Assembly: GCA_038235705.1 (NCBI GenBank)
Contig: JBBSTR010000001.1
Location: 1 to 64,000, forward strand
Source: CANKBT01 sp038235705
Lineage (GTDB): Bacteria; Actinomycetota; Actinomycetes; Mycobacteriales; SCTD01
Length of the DNA: 64,000 bases
Direction: 5' to 3'
The notes under the pieces are model-generated. The model was not told where the DNA came from, ran no database searches, and saw only the letters and a list, made by a program, of their open reading frames with translations. Numbering within the stretch: position 1 is the first letter of the stretch; each line of letters starts with the position of its first letter. Positions 36,938 through 45,435 of this stretch are shown here, piece by piece. Position numbers and translations under genes: made by a program.

Positions 36938-38107
36938 TCAGCGGCGGCGTTGCAGTCGTCTCAGGCGCATACGGCGGGCGGCTGGGCTGGGGTCGGCTGC
37001 CGCTGCGGTGGCGAGCACCGTGGTGGCCGCCGGGCGAAGGGTCGACCGGCGGGCGAGCAGCACGGCGTTGAGGTCGGCGCCGACCAGCAGGCCGAAGCAG
37101 AGCAGGTAGAGCCAGGTCATCACGATGAGCCCCCCACCGAGGCTGGCGAAGACCGGAGAGGCGCCGAGGGCCACCTCTAGGTAGAGGTTGAACAAGGCGG
37201 ACGCGCCGAGCCAGAGCACCGCTGTGAGCAGCGCTCCCGGCAGGCCGCGGCGCCAGGGACCGGCCCGGTCCGGGCAGATGTGGAACATCGTCGTAGCCCA
37301 AGCGATCAGGGCCGCCAGGGCGATCGGCCAGCGCAGGTTGGACGCGAGCGCCGCGTACTCGGCGTTGAACCCGAGGTGCGGGAAGATGTCCGTGGCGGCG
37401 AAGAGCGGCCCGATGACGATCAGGGTCACCACGACGACAAGCGTCAGCACGCTTCCGATGCCGATCAGCAGCCCCAGCCAGCGGCGTCGCCACCAGCCGC
37501 GGGTGTCGTGCACGTCGTAGACCAGGGTGACGGTGTTGAGGATCGACGCGAACGCCTGGGCCAGTGAGCCGAAGGCCAGCACCGAGGCCAGCGTCAGGGC
37601 ACCGCCGGAGGTGTTGAACAGGTTGCGCGCCGTGTCGATGGCCGGTTCTGCGCTGTCGGTGAGCAGGCTCTGGAGGAAGTCGAGGACCGAGTCCTCTACC
37701 CGCATGGCGTTGGCCTTGCCGATGACGGCAGACAGCTGGCCGAGCACGGCCGCGACGACGATGAGGATCGGGAACGTGGTGAGCACGGCCATGAACGCGT
37801 TCTCGCCGGCCAGCCCGAGGAGCCGGTCGCGGTCGGCCTTGCGGATGATGTCGCCGATCAGCCGGACGAGCCGCCGGACGTAGCCGTGCGGCAGGGGCTC
37901 GGCGGCTTCGAGCGCGGTGGCCTCGGCCCGGGCGAGCGCGCTGCGGCGGTCGGAGGTGCGGGTGTGCTCGGAGGTGGTGGTGAACGAGCCCACCGGCCGG
38001 GCCTGACGGGCACGCTGACGACGCCGCCGAGCACCCCCCGCGCCGCCGACGGCCTCCTCGGTGGCGTCGTTCGGGGCGCCGGGAGCCGGCACGGTCGGGG
38101 CGCTCAC
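36938..38107 (-). CDS. YihY/BrkB-family integral membrane protein
   Basis: A 389-residue protein with a charged N-terminal cytoplasmic region (to about residue 85), six predicted membrane helices (for example FPILIVVAAVLGQLSAVIG, GSVLTLVVVVTLIVIGPLF, GGLIVMTWLYLLCFGLLVG) and an Arg-rich C-terminal tail (LRRLQRRR). The order matches the YihY/UPF0761 family, once called ribonuclease BN but with no proven nuclease role. The GTG at 38107 has a GGAG upstream. Function unknown. Confidence 0.87.
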   Translation of the reverse strand: MSAPTVPAPGAPNDATEEAVGGAGGARRRRQRARQARPVGSFTTTSEHTRTSDRRSALARAEATALEAAEPLPHGYVRRLVRLIGDIIRKADRDRLLGLAGENAFMAVLTTFPILIVVAAVLGQLSAVIGKANAMRVEDSVLDFLQSLLTDSAEPAIDTARNLFNTSGGALTLASVLAFGSLAQAFASILNTVTLVYDVHDTRGWWRRRWLGLLIGIGSVLTLVVVVTLIVIGPLFAATDIFPHLGFNAEYAALASNLRWPIALAALIAWATTMFHICPDRAGPWRRGLPGALLTAVLWLGASALFNLYLEVALGASPVFASLGGGLIVMTWLYLLCFGLLVGADLNAVLLARRSTLRPAATTVLATAAAADPSPAARRMRLRRLQRRR

Positions 38108-38212
38108 CGCTCCATCGTGCCGCAGAATGGCATCTGCGCCGGACGTGGCTCGATGACGGGCGTGTCACACAGCTCGTCGAAGGCTTGTCGCACAGCGGGG
38201 CAGCGCCCGCAC

Positions 38213-39433
38213 TCAGTCCTCGTGCGGCGCTTCCTGAGGCAGCAGGCGGAGCGTGAGCAGCGCCAGCGACCACTCCACGAGGTGGTCGACGCGCTCGACC
38301 GAACGTGACGTCAGGGCCTCGACCCGACGCAGCCGGTTGAGCACCGTGTTGCGGTGGCAGTAGAGCCGGGTTGCGGTCTGACCGGCCGAGCCGCCGGTGG
38401 CGAGCCAGGTGCTGAGCGTCTCGAGCAGCACCGTCTGCTCGTCACCGGTCAGTGCGAGCACCGGCCCGAGCGCACGGTGCACCAGCCGGGCAGCCAGGTC
38501 CGGCGCGGTGACGAGCAGGGCCCCCGGCAGGCGGGCGTCGAGCTCGACCACGCCCGGCTCACCGGGCGGGAGCGTGCGCAGCGCCGTCTCCGCCATCCTG
38601 TAGGCAACGTCGGCCTCGGCCATCCCGTCCACGGCGGCGGAGATCCCGGCCCGGGCGGTCTGCACCTCCGACAGCGCGTTGCAGACCAGCGACGGGGAGG
38701 CCCGCCCGAGCAGGACCAGGCCGACCTCGCGGCCGGCCCGCCCGCGCCAGGCCGATCGCAGGCCGCGGCCGGCGAGCGCGTCCGCCCCGGCGCCGGCCGG
38801 GTCCGTGACCTCCAGGACGACGACGACGTAGCGGCCCTGCTCGGGCAGGTCGAGCGCGGAGGCCGCGTCTGCGCAGACCGCCCGGTCGCTGCCGCGGCCC
38901 TCGAGCAGCGCATCGAGCAGCGCCTCGCGCCGCCGGTCCTCCCTGCGCAGGATGCCTGCCTCCCGCTCCCGATAGCTGTCACGCACCGCGCCGGAGAACT
39001 CGTCGATGATCTCCCAGACCACCGCCGCGGTCTCGGCGAGCACCCTGACCCGGTCGGTGTCACTGCGGGCCTGGTCCATGAGCGCGTCCCAGATCACGCG
39101 AAAACCGACGCTGTAGGAGTGCAGGACCGAGGCCAGCGCCACCCCCTGCTCGGCGCGCCGGCGCCCGGTCTCGCGCGGGGCGTCGAACGGGTCGGTCTCC
39201 GCCTCGAGGTCGCCGGTGAGCACCGTGAGGATCCGCCGCAGGTTGGCGTCGCAGGAGGACCACAGGTCGTCGCGGGGCACGACGTTGCCGGTGTAGGTCT
39301 CGTCGTCCTCGACCATGATCGAACGGACGAGCTGCTCGGTCAGGGTGTCGAGGTCGACGAGGAGCGCCCGCCCCATGGCCACCACCGGCTCCGGTGCGAT
39401 CAGTCGGCCGCGTCGGTCCTGGATGGTGCGCAT
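38213..39433 (-). CDS. PucR/CdaR-type transcriptional regulator
   Basis: A 406-residue regulator. The C-terminal helix-turn-helix (about residues 350-385: TATRLYCHRNTVLNRLRRVE) is the PucR/CdaR type. The central region is a GGDEF-like degenerate domain (YVVVVLEVTDP to AYRMAETALRTLPPG). The N-terminal 150 residues resemble the RsbR/unknown sensor seen in this family. The ATG at 39433 is preferred because it is the first ATG with an AGGA upstream, though the frame continues to 39481. Effector and targets are not evident; the neighbouring genes give no hint. Confidence 0.82.
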   Translation of the reverse strand: MRTIQDRRGRLIAPEPVVAMGRALLVDLDTLTEQLVRSIMVEDDETYTGNVVPRDDLWSSCDANLRRILTVLTGDLEAETDPFDAPRETGRRRAEQGVALASVLHSYSVGFRVIWDALMDQARSDTDRVRVLAETAAVVWEIIDEFSGAVRDSYREREAGILRREDRRREALLDALLEGRGSDRAVCADAASALDLPEQGRYVVVVLEVTDPAGAGADALAGRGLRSAWRGRAGREVGLVLLGRASPSLVCNALSEVQTARAGISAAVDGMAEADVAYRMAETALRTLPPGEPGVVELDARLPGALLVTAPDLAARLVHRALGPVLALTGDEQTVLLETLSTWLATGGSAGQTATRLYCHRNTVLNRLRRVEALTSRSVERVDHLVEWSLALLTLRLLPQEAPHED

Positions 39434-39536
39434 CACATCATCATCCTGTCCGTTGTCATGGCGCACAACCCACAGCGCCAAGTGGGCCGCGGCGCCCCGC
39501 GCCGGCTGTGCTGGCGCCCTGTGCCGGGCAGGGGAG

Positions 39537-39944
39537 TCAGACGGCCGGCCCGGTGGCGGCGAGCAGTCGCGGGAGGTCGCGACGGGGCAGAGCCGTCATC
39601 GGCAGCCGGTCAGGACCGCTGCCGGGGCGCACCCGCAGCCGCACGACACCTCGCCGAGGGACGTCGAAGCCGCTGACGTCCGGCCAGTCGACCCGGTGCA
39701 CCTTGAGGCCGTTGCAGACCTCCAGCGTCCGGTCCCGGGCCACGACTCGGGCCCGGAACACCCAGACGCCCGCCAGGACCGGCAGCAGCAGGATCCAGGT
39801 GAAGGCCGGGGAGGAGAACGCCGCCGGGATGCCGCCCAGGAAGGCCACGACCACCGGGAAGAGCACGATCTTGTCCGGCCCGATGCGCAGCGGCCGCGCG
39901 GCAGGGCCGACGTCGGGGTCGGGGGTGGGAGGGGTTGGGCTCAC
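39537..39944 (-). CDS. Small membrane protein with PH-like domain
   Basis: A 135-residue protein with two adjacent hydrophobic segments at about 28-65 (IVLFPVVVAFLGGIPAAF and WILLLPVLAGVWVFRARVV), then a soluble PH-like part (LEVCNGLKVHRVDWPDVSGFDVPRRG). This matches small actinobacterial PH-domain membrane proteins of unknown function. The GTG at 39944 is chosen as the last start before the hydrophobic region; the frame beyond it is antisense to ilvD. It is divergent from ilvD. Confidence 0.78.
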   Translation of the reverse strand: MSPTPPTPDPDVGPAARPLRIGPDKIVLFPVVVAFLGGIPAAFSSPAFTWILLLPVLAGVWVFRARVVARDRTLEVCNGLKVHRVDWPDVSGFDVPRRGVVRLRVRPGSGPDRLPMTALPRRDLPRLLAATGPAV

Positions 39945-40009
39945 CCGCAGATGGTTGCACCGGTTCGCCCAGCGGGCACCTCGCGTACGGGAGGCCCCCT
40001 GCCCGCGTT

Positions 40010-40015
40010 TAGGAT
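40010..40015 (+). promoter_or_regulatory. -10 element for leaderless ilvD transcript
   Basis: TAGGAT, then exactly 7 bases, then the GTG at 40023. No Shine-Dalgarno sequence precedes this GTG and no strong -35 is visible. Confidence 0.5.
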
Positions 40016-40022
40016 CCTGTCC

Positions 40023-41723
40023 GTGACCAGGCCGACAAGCAGCAGCAAGCCCCGCAGCGGGGACGTGACCGACGGCATGGAACGGGCACCGGCCCGAGCC
40101 ATGCTCCGCGCGGTCGGGATGGGCGACGACGACTGGGACAAGCCGCAGATCGGGGTGGCCAGCAGCTGGAACGAGATCACCCCGTGCAACCTGTCGCTCG
40201 ACCGGCTGGCGAAGGCGTCCAAGGAGGGCGTGCGCAAGGCCGGCGGGTTCCCGATGGAGTTTGGCACCATCTCCGTGAGCGACGGCATCTCGATGGGTCA
40301 CGAGGGGATGCGGGCGTCGCTGGTCTCCCGCGAGGTGATCGCCGACAGCGTCGAGACGGTGATGTTCGCCGAGCGGCTCGACGGTTCGGTGCTGCTGGCC
40401 GGTTGCGACAAGTCGCTGCCCGGGATGCTCATGGCGGCCGCGCGCCTGGACCTCGCGTCGGTCTTCCTCTACGCGGGCTCGACCCTGCCGGGCAAGCTCG
40501 CCGGGCTCAACGGGGTCGACCGCGACCTCACGATCATCGACGTCTTCGAGGGGGTCGGGGCGCTGGCTCGCGGCCTGATCACCCAGGAGGAGCTCGATGC
40601 GATCGAGCGGGCTACCTGTCCGGGCGAGGGTGCGTGCGGCGGGATGTACACGGCCAACACGATGGCCAGCGCCGCCGAGGCGCTCGGGATGTCGCTGCCC
40701 GGCAGCGCCGCGCCGCCGGCCGTCGACCGGCGTCGCGATGCGTACGCGATCGCTTCGGGCGAGGCCGTCGTCTCGCTGGTCCAGAAGGGCATCACCGCCC
40801 GGCGCATCCTGACGAAGGAGGCGTTCGACAACGCGATCACCGTGGTGATGGCGCTCGGCGGGTCGACCAACGCCGTGCTGCACCTGCTCGCGATCGCGCA
40901 CGAGGCCCGGGTCGAGCTGTCCTACGACGACTTCTCGCGCATCGCCGCAAAGGTCCCGCACCTGGCGAACGTCAAGCCGTTCGGTCGTTACGTAATGACC
41001 GACATCGACCGCATCGGCGGCATCCCGGTCGTCATGAAGGCGCTGCTCGACGCCGGCCTGATGCACGGCGACTGCATGACCGTGACCGGGAAGACGATGG
41101 CCGAGAACCTCGCCGAGCTCGACCCGCCGCAGCTGGACGGGGAGGTGCTCAGAGCCCTGTCCGACCCGATCCACCGCACCGGCGGCATCACGATCCTGCA
41201 CGGTTCCCTGGCGCCGGAAGGCGCTGTCGTGAAGAGCGCCGGCTTCGAGGCCACCTCCTTCGAGGGCACCGCACGGGTCTTCGACGGCGAGCAGGGTGCG
41301 ATGGACGCGGTCACCGACGGCACGCTCACGGCCGGTGACGTCGTGGTGATCCGTTACGAGGGGCCCAAGGGCGGCCCGGGCATGCGCGAGATGCTGATGG
41401 TCACCGGTGCCATCAAGGGTGCCGGGCTCGGCAAGGACGTGCTGCTGCTGACCGACGGACGCTTCTCCGGCGGCACCACCGGGCTGTGCGTGGGTCACGT
41501 CGCGCCCGAGGCCGCGGACTGCGGACCCATCGCGCTGGTGCAGGACGGGGACCGGGTGCGCCTGGACCTCGAGACCAGCCGGCTCGACCTGCTCGTGGAC
41601 GCTGAGGAGCTGGAGCGGCGACGGGCCGGGTGGAAGCCGCTGCCCTCGCGCTACCCGACCGGGGTGCTCGGCAAGTACGCCAAGCTCGTGGGCTCGGCCG
41701 CCCACGGCGCCGTCACAGGTTGA
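40023..41723 (+). CDS. ilvD: Dihydroxy-acid dehydratase
   Basis: A 566-residue iron-sulfur enzyme, the third common step of valine and isoleucine synthesis. The cluster cysteines are C55 (ITPCNLS), C128 (LAGCDKSLPGM) and C205 (GEGACGGMYTANTM). The GTG at 40023 gives the standard N-terminus and fits the leaderless -10 box. It is transcribed toward ilvBNC, but a dyad, a promoter and an attenuator in between mean that the operon is probably separate. Confidence 0.96.
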   Translation: MTRPTSSSKPRSGDVTDGMERAPARAMLRAVGMGDDDWDKPQIGVASSWNEITPCNLSLDRLAKASKEGVRKAGGFPMEFGTISVSDGISMGHEGMRASLVSREVIADSVETVMFAERLDGSVLLAGCDKSLPGMLMAAARLDLASVFLYAGSTLPGKLAGLNGVDRDLTIIDVFEGVGALARGLITQEELDAIERATCPGEGACGGMYTANTMASAAEALGMSLPGSAAPPAVDRRRDAYAIASGEAVVSLVQKGITARRILTKEAFDNAITVVMALGGSTNAVLHLLAIAHEARVELSYDDFSRIAAKVPHLANVKPFGRYVMTDIDRIGGIPVVMKALLDAGLMHGDCMTVTGKTMAENLAELDPPQLDGEVLRALSDPIHRTGGITILHGSLAPEGAVVKSAGFEATSFEGTARVFDGEQGAMDAVTDGTLTAGDVVVIRYEGPKGGPGMREMLMVTGAIKGAGLGKDVLLLTDGRFSGGTTGLCVGHVAPEAADCGPIALVQDGDRVRLDLETSRLDLLVDAEELERRRAGWKPLPSRYPTGVLGKYAKLVGSAAHGAVTG

Positions 41724-41739
41724 GCCTGCAGTGCAGCCT

Positions 41740-41756
41740 GTCTCACATCCTGAGAC
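41740..41756. promoter_or_regulatory. Dyad upstream of the ilvBNC promoter
   Basis: GTCTCA-CATCC-TGAGAC, a perfect 6-5-6 inverted repeat ending 16 bases before the -35 box of the ilv leader. It could be an activator or repressor site, or the end of the ilvD transcript; no regulator is adjacent. Confidence 0.4.
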
Positions 41757-41772
41757 GGTCGTCCCACAGGGT

Positions 41773-41801
41773 TTGACAGCGGGGCGTACGGCGAGCACCC
41801 T
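41773..41801 (+). promoter_or_regulatory. Promoter of the ilvBNC leader
   Basis: A consensus -35 box TTGACA (41773-41778), a 17-base spacer and a -10 CACCCT (41796-41801), then 6 bases to the GTG of the leader peptide at 41808. The leader would be leaderless, and translation would start as soon as transcription does, a good fit for attenuation. Confidence 0.65.
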
Positions 41802-41807
41802 GACCAG

Positions 41808-41834
41808 GTGCTGACCAGCCTGGTAGTTCTTTAG
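41808..41834 (+). CDS. ilvBNC leader peptide
   Basis: Eight codons and TAG: Met(GTG)-Leu-Thr-Ser-Leu-Val-Val-Leu. Five of eight residues are branched-chain, including a run Leu-Val-Val-Leu just before the stop. Its stop touches a 10-bp hairpin and a terminator follows. This is the layout of ribosome-mediated attenuation known for actinobacterial ilvBNC operons. The sequence is seen directly; regulation by Leu/Val supply is inferred. Confidence 0.72.
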   Translation: MLTSLVVL

Positions 41835-41858
41835 CGCATCGATCCTTGATCGATGCGC
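41834..41858 (+). promoter_or_regulatory. Leader hairpin 1 (pause or antiterminator switch)
   Basis: GCGCATCGAT pairs with ATCGATGCGC across a five-base loop. The left arm starts at the last base of the leader stop codon, so a ribosome stalled on the Val/Leu codons would cover it. I could not find an alternative partner for the right arm in the terminator stem by eye. Confidence 0.65.
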
Positions 41859-41860
41859 CG

Positions 41861-41894
41861 CCCCCCGTGCCCTCGGCACGAGGGGTTCTTTTTT
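41861..41894 (+). terminator. ilvBNC attenuator terminator
   Basis: CGTGCC (41866-41871) pairs with GGCACG (41875-41880) around a CTC loop, extended below by a C4/G4 stem with one bulged A, then TTCTTTTTT at 41886-41894. It is the only hairpin in the window with a proper T-run, and lies 53 bases before the ilvB start. Confidence 0.85.
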
Positions 41895-41947
41895 GCCCGC
41901 ACCCCGAGATCCCGCCCTCCCTCAGCAACCCGACGAAGAGGCATCCC

Positions 41948-43777
41948 GTGCCCGACCAGCCCGTCCCCGCCCCGAGCGCACCGCGTTCCGCCGCAACTAT
42001 CACGTCGGTCGCCCCGGCGCCCGTCGCCCACGCTCAGGTCGTGGCGCCGACCCAGATGACCGGCGCACAGTCCCTCGTACGCAGCCTGGAGTGCGTCGGG
42101 GCCGAGGTCGTCTTCGGCATCCCGGGCGGAGCCATCCTGCCGGCGTACGACCCGCTCTACGACAGCACGGCGGTCCGCCACATCCTGGTGCGGCACGAGC
42201 AGGGCGCCGGCCATGCGGCGGAGGGCTACGCGCAGGCGACCGGCAAGGTCGGGGTCTGCATCGCGACCAGCGGTCCCGGCGCGACCAACCTCGTGACCCC
42301 GATCGCCGACGCCTACATGGACTCGGTCCCGATCGTGGCGATCACCGGCCAGGTGCCGAGCGCCGCCATCGGCACCGACGCCTTTCAGGAGGCCGACATC
42401 GTCGGCATCACGATGCCGATCACCAAGCACAACTTCCTGGTGCAGCACATCGACGACATCCCGCGCACCATCGCCGAGGCCTTCCACCTCGCGAGCACCG
42501 GCAGGCCCGGACCGGTCCTGGTCGACCTGCCCAAGGACCTGCTCACCGGCACCGGCACCTTCGCCTGGCCGCCGACGCTCGACCTGCCGGGCTACCGACC
42601 GACGACGCGTCCGCACGGCAAGCAGGTGCGCGAAGCGGCCCGGATGATCGCGGCGGCGACCCGGCCTGTGCTCTACGTCGGCGGCGGCGTGCTGAAGGCC
42701 CGTGCCGCGGCCGAGCTGCTCGAGCTGGCCGAGCTGACGAACATCCCGGTCGTGACGACCCTGATGGCGCGGGGTGCCTTCCCGGACAGCCACACGCAGC
42801 ACCTCGGCATGCCGGGCATGCACGGCAGCGTCTCGGCCGTGACGGCCCTGCAGAAGGCCGACCTCCTGATCTGCCTCGGCGCACGCTTCGACGACCGGGT
42901 CACCGGAAAGCTGGACAGCTTCGCGCCTGGTGCCAAGGTGGTGCACGCCGACATCGACCCCGCCGAGATCGGTAAGAACCGGCTCGCCGACGTGCCCATC
43001 GTCGGGGACTGCCGCGAGACCATCGTCGAGCTGACGGCGGTGCTCCGCGAGATGCCGCGCAGCGACCTGTCCGCGTGGTGGAAGCAGGCCGACAGCTGGC
43101 GGACCACCTACCCCCTGGGCTTCGACGAGCCCGAGGACGGTGCGCTCGCGCCGCAGCACGTGATCAGCCGGATCGGGGCGATCGCCGGCCCGGATGCGAT
43201 CATCGCCAGCGGGGTCGGCCAGCACCAGATGTGGGCCAGTCAGTTCATCTCGTACGAGAAGCCTTACACCTGGCTCAACTCCGGCGGCGCCGGGACGATG
43301 GGCTATGCGGTGCCCGCAGCCATGGGCGCCAAGGTCGGTCGCCCGGAGGCGACGGTCTGGGCGATCGACGGCGACGGCTGCTTCCAGATGACCAACCAAG
43401 AGCTGGTCACCTGCGCGATCGAGGGCATCCCGATCAAGGTGGCCATCATCAACAACGGCAACCTCGGCATGGTGCGGCAGTGGCAGACGCTGTTCTACGA
43501 CGGCCGCTACAGCAACACCCGGCTCAACAAGGGCCGCCTGCCGGACTTCGTCAAGCTGGCGGAGGCGATGGGCTGCGTCGGTCTGCGGTGCGAGAAGGCC
43601 GAGGACGTCGACGCCACGATCCGCCAGGCCATGGCGGTCACCGATTCGCCGGTCGTGATCGACTTCATCGTCGGCGAGGACGCCATGGTGTGGCCGATGG
43701 TGCCCGCCGGGACCAGCAACGACGAGATCCTCGCCGCGCGGGACACCCGCCCGGTCTGGGGCGAGGAGGACGTCTGA
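41948..43777 (+). CDS. ilvB: Acetolactate synthase large subunit
   Basis: A 609-residue thiamine diphosphate enzyme, the first common step of branched-chain amino acid synthesis. The catalytic glutamate is in RHEQGAGHAAEGYA; the TPP-magnesium motif runs from GDGCFQM to NNGNLGMVRQW. The N-terminal 35 residues before TGAQSLVRSLE are a Pro/Ala-rich tail usual in actinobacteria. The GTG at 41948 has GAAGAGG upstream. Its stop overlaps ilvN (TGATG). Confidence 0.96.
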   Translation: MPDQPVPAPSAPRSAATITSVAPAPVAHAQVVAPTQMTGAQSLVRSLECVGAEVVFGIPGGAILPAYDPLYDSTAVRHILVRHEQGAGHAAEGYAQATGKVGVCIATSGPGATNLVTPIADAYMDSVPIVAITGQVPSAAIGTDAFQEADIVGITMPITKHNFLVQHIDDIPRTIAEAFHLASTGRPGPVLVDLPKDLLTGTGTFAWPPTLDLPGYRPTTRPHGKQVREAARMIAAATRPVLYVGGGVLKARAAAELLELAELTNIPVVTTLMARGAFPDSHTQHLGMPGMHGSVSAVTALQKADLLICLGARFDDRVTGKLDSFAPGAKVVHADIDPAEIGKNRLADVPIVGDCRETIVELTAVLREMPRSDLSAWWKQADSWRTTYPLGFDEPEDGALAPQHVISRIGAIAGPDAIIASGVGQHQMWASQFISYEKPYTWLNSGGAGTMGYAVPAAMGAKVGRPEATVWAIDGDGCFQMTNQELVTCAIEGIPIKVAIINNGNLGMVRQWQTLFYDGRYSNTRLNKGRLPDFVKLAEAMGCVGLRCEKAEDVDATIRQAMAVTDSPVVIDFIVGEDAMVWPMVPAGTSNDEILAARDTRPVWGEEDV

Positions 43778-44319
43778 TGGCCGCGACGACGGCGCCGATG
43801 ACGACGCGCCACACCCTGTCGGTGCTCGTCGAGAACAAGCCCGGCGTGCTCGCCCGGGTCGCTGCCCTGTTCAGCCGACGCGGCTTCAACATCGAGTCCC
43901 TCGCGGTCGGCCCCACCGAGCAGCCCGAGGTCAGCCGGATGACGATCGTCGTCGCCGTCGAGGGGCTGCCGCTCGAGCAGGTCACCAAGCAGCTCAACAA
44001 GCTCATCAACGTCCTGAAGATCGTCGAGCTGGACCCGGGCGCGAGCGTGCAGCGGGAGCTGCTCATGATCAAGGTGCGCACCGACCTCGCCACCCGCAGC
44101 CACGTTCTCGAGACCGCCCAGCTGTTCCGCGCGAAGGTCGTCGACGTCGCCTCCGACGCGGTCACGATCGAAGCCACCGGCACGCGTGAGAAGCTCGCCG
44201 CGCTGGTTCGCGTGCTCGAGCCCTTCGGGGTGCGCGAGATCGTCCAGTCCGGCGTCGTCGCGCTGTCGCGAGGTTCGCGCGCCATGACCGGAGCCGACCG
44301 GCTGCGCGCAGTCGGCTAG
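43777..44319 (+). CDS. ilvN: Acetolactate synthase small (regulatory) subunit
   Basis: A 180-residue subunit. The N-terminal ACT domain (about residues 12-85: TLSVLVENKPGVLARVAALFSRRG and FNIESLAVG) gives valine feedback inhibition, and the C-terminal ACT-like domain contacts IlvB. The ATG overlaps the ilvB stop as TGATG, fitting equal production of the two subunits. The ilvC start lies 52 bases later. Confidence 0.95.
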   Translation: MAATTAPMTTRHTLSVLVENKPGVLARVAALFSRRGFNIESLAVGPTEQPEVSRMTIVVAVEGLPLEQVTKQLNKLINVLKIVELDPGASVQRELLMIKVRTDLATRSHVLETAQLFRAKVVDVASDAVTIEATGTREKLAALVRVLEPFGVREIVQSGVVALSRGSRAMTGADRLRAVG

Positions 44320-44371
44320 CGGCTCGTCCGTCCGTCCCGCACGTCCCCGTCCTACCGGAGAGGCCCGCTAC

Positions 44372-45373
44372 ATGCCCGAGATCTACTACGAAGACGACGC
44401 CGACCTCGGCCTGATCGCCGGCCGCAAGGTCGCGGTCCTGGGCTACGGGAGTCAGGGGCACGCGCACGCGCTGTCGCTGCGAGACTCCGGCGCCGACGTG
44501 CGGGTCGGTCTGCCCGAGGGCAGCCGCAGCCGCGCGAAGGCCGAGGCCGAGGGTCTGCGCGTCGTCACGCCCGCCGAGGCGGCGAAGGAGGCGGACGTCA
44601 TCATGATCCTGGCTCCCGACACCGTCCAGCGCCGGCTTTACGCAGAAGACGTGGCCCCCAACCTGGCCGACGGCGACATGCTGATGTTCGGCCACGGGCT
44701 CAACATCCGCTTCGGTCTGATCACCCCGCCCGCAGGGGTCGACGTCACGATGGTGGCCCCCAAGGGGCCCGGTCACCTCGTCCGACGTCAGTTCCTCGAC
44801 GGCCGTGGCGTGCCCTGCCTGGTCGCGGTCGAGCAGGACGCGACGGGCAACGCCCTGGGCCTCGCGCTGTCGTACGCCAAGGCGATCGGTGGCACCCGGG
44901 CCGGCGTGCTGCGGACCACGTTCACCGAGGAGACCGAGACTGACCTGTTCGGTGAGCAGGCCGTGCTCTGCGGCGGTGCGAGCGCCCTGGTCCAGGCCGG
45001 TTTCGAGGTCCTCACCGAGGCGGGCTACCAGCCCGAGGTCGCCTACTTCGAGTGCTTGCACGAGCTCAAGCTCATCGTGGACCTCATGTATGAGGGCGGC
45101 CTCGCCAAGATGCGCTGGTCGATCTCGGACACGGCCGAGTTCGGCGACTACGTGACCGGCCCGAAGATCATCACGCCGGCGGTCAAGGACGCGATGAAGC
45201 AGGTGCTGGCCGAGATCCAGGACGGCACCTTCACCAAGGCGCTCATCGAGGACGACGAGGCGGGTGGCCCGCGGATGGCGGCCTACCGCAAGGAGCACTC
45301 GGCGCACCCGATCGAGGTCACCGGCGCCCAGCTGCGACCGATGATGGCGTGGATCGACGACGCCGACGAATAA
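44372..45373 (+). CDS. ilvC: Ketol-acid reductoisomerase (class I)
   Basis: A 333-residue enzyme that isomerises and reduces acetolactate. The Rossmann motif GYGSQGHAHALSLRDSG is near residue 24; the knotted all-helical C-terminal domain has the metal-binding YFECLHELKLIVDLMYEGG stretch. The length fits the short class I form. GGAGAGG precedes the ATG. A very strong hairpin follows the stop by about 10 bases. Confidence 0.96.
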   Translation: MPEIYYEDDADLGLIAGRKVAVLGYGSQGHAHALSLRDSGADVRVGLPEGSRSRAKAEAEGLRVVTPAEAAKEADVIMILAPDTVQRRLYAEDVAPNLADGDMLMFGHGLNIRFGLITPPAGVDVTMVAPKGPGHLVRRQFLDGRGVPCLVAVEQDATGNALGLALSYAKAIGGTRAGVLRTTFTEETETDLFGEQAVLCGGASALVQAGFEVLTEAGYQPEVAYFECLHELKLIVDLMYEGGLAKMRWSISDTAEFGDYVTGPKIITPAVKDAMKQVLAEIQDGTFTKALIEDDEAGGPRMAAYRKEHSAHPIEVTGAQLRPMMAWIDDADE

Positions 45374-45383
45374 CCGCAGCGAC

Positions 45384-45430
45384 GACGCCGAAGGCCCGGC
45401 CCCCGAGCGGGGGACCGGGCCTTCGGCGTC
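45384..45430. terminator. Bidirectional terminator between ilvC and the DUF4214 gene
   Basis: A 16-bp perfect outer stem (45384-45399 with 45415-45430) and an inner C5/G5 stem with one bulged A around a GAGC loop. It lies between convergent stops at 45373 and 45436 and can serve both strands. Confidence 0.85.
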
Positions 45431-45435
45431 GAGGC

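Noticed and set aside
39945..41879. Extension of the PH-like gene frame across ilvD on the opposite strand
   Set aside because: It is antisense to a certain ilvD; only the 135-codon part after 39944 has membrane segments and a plausible start.
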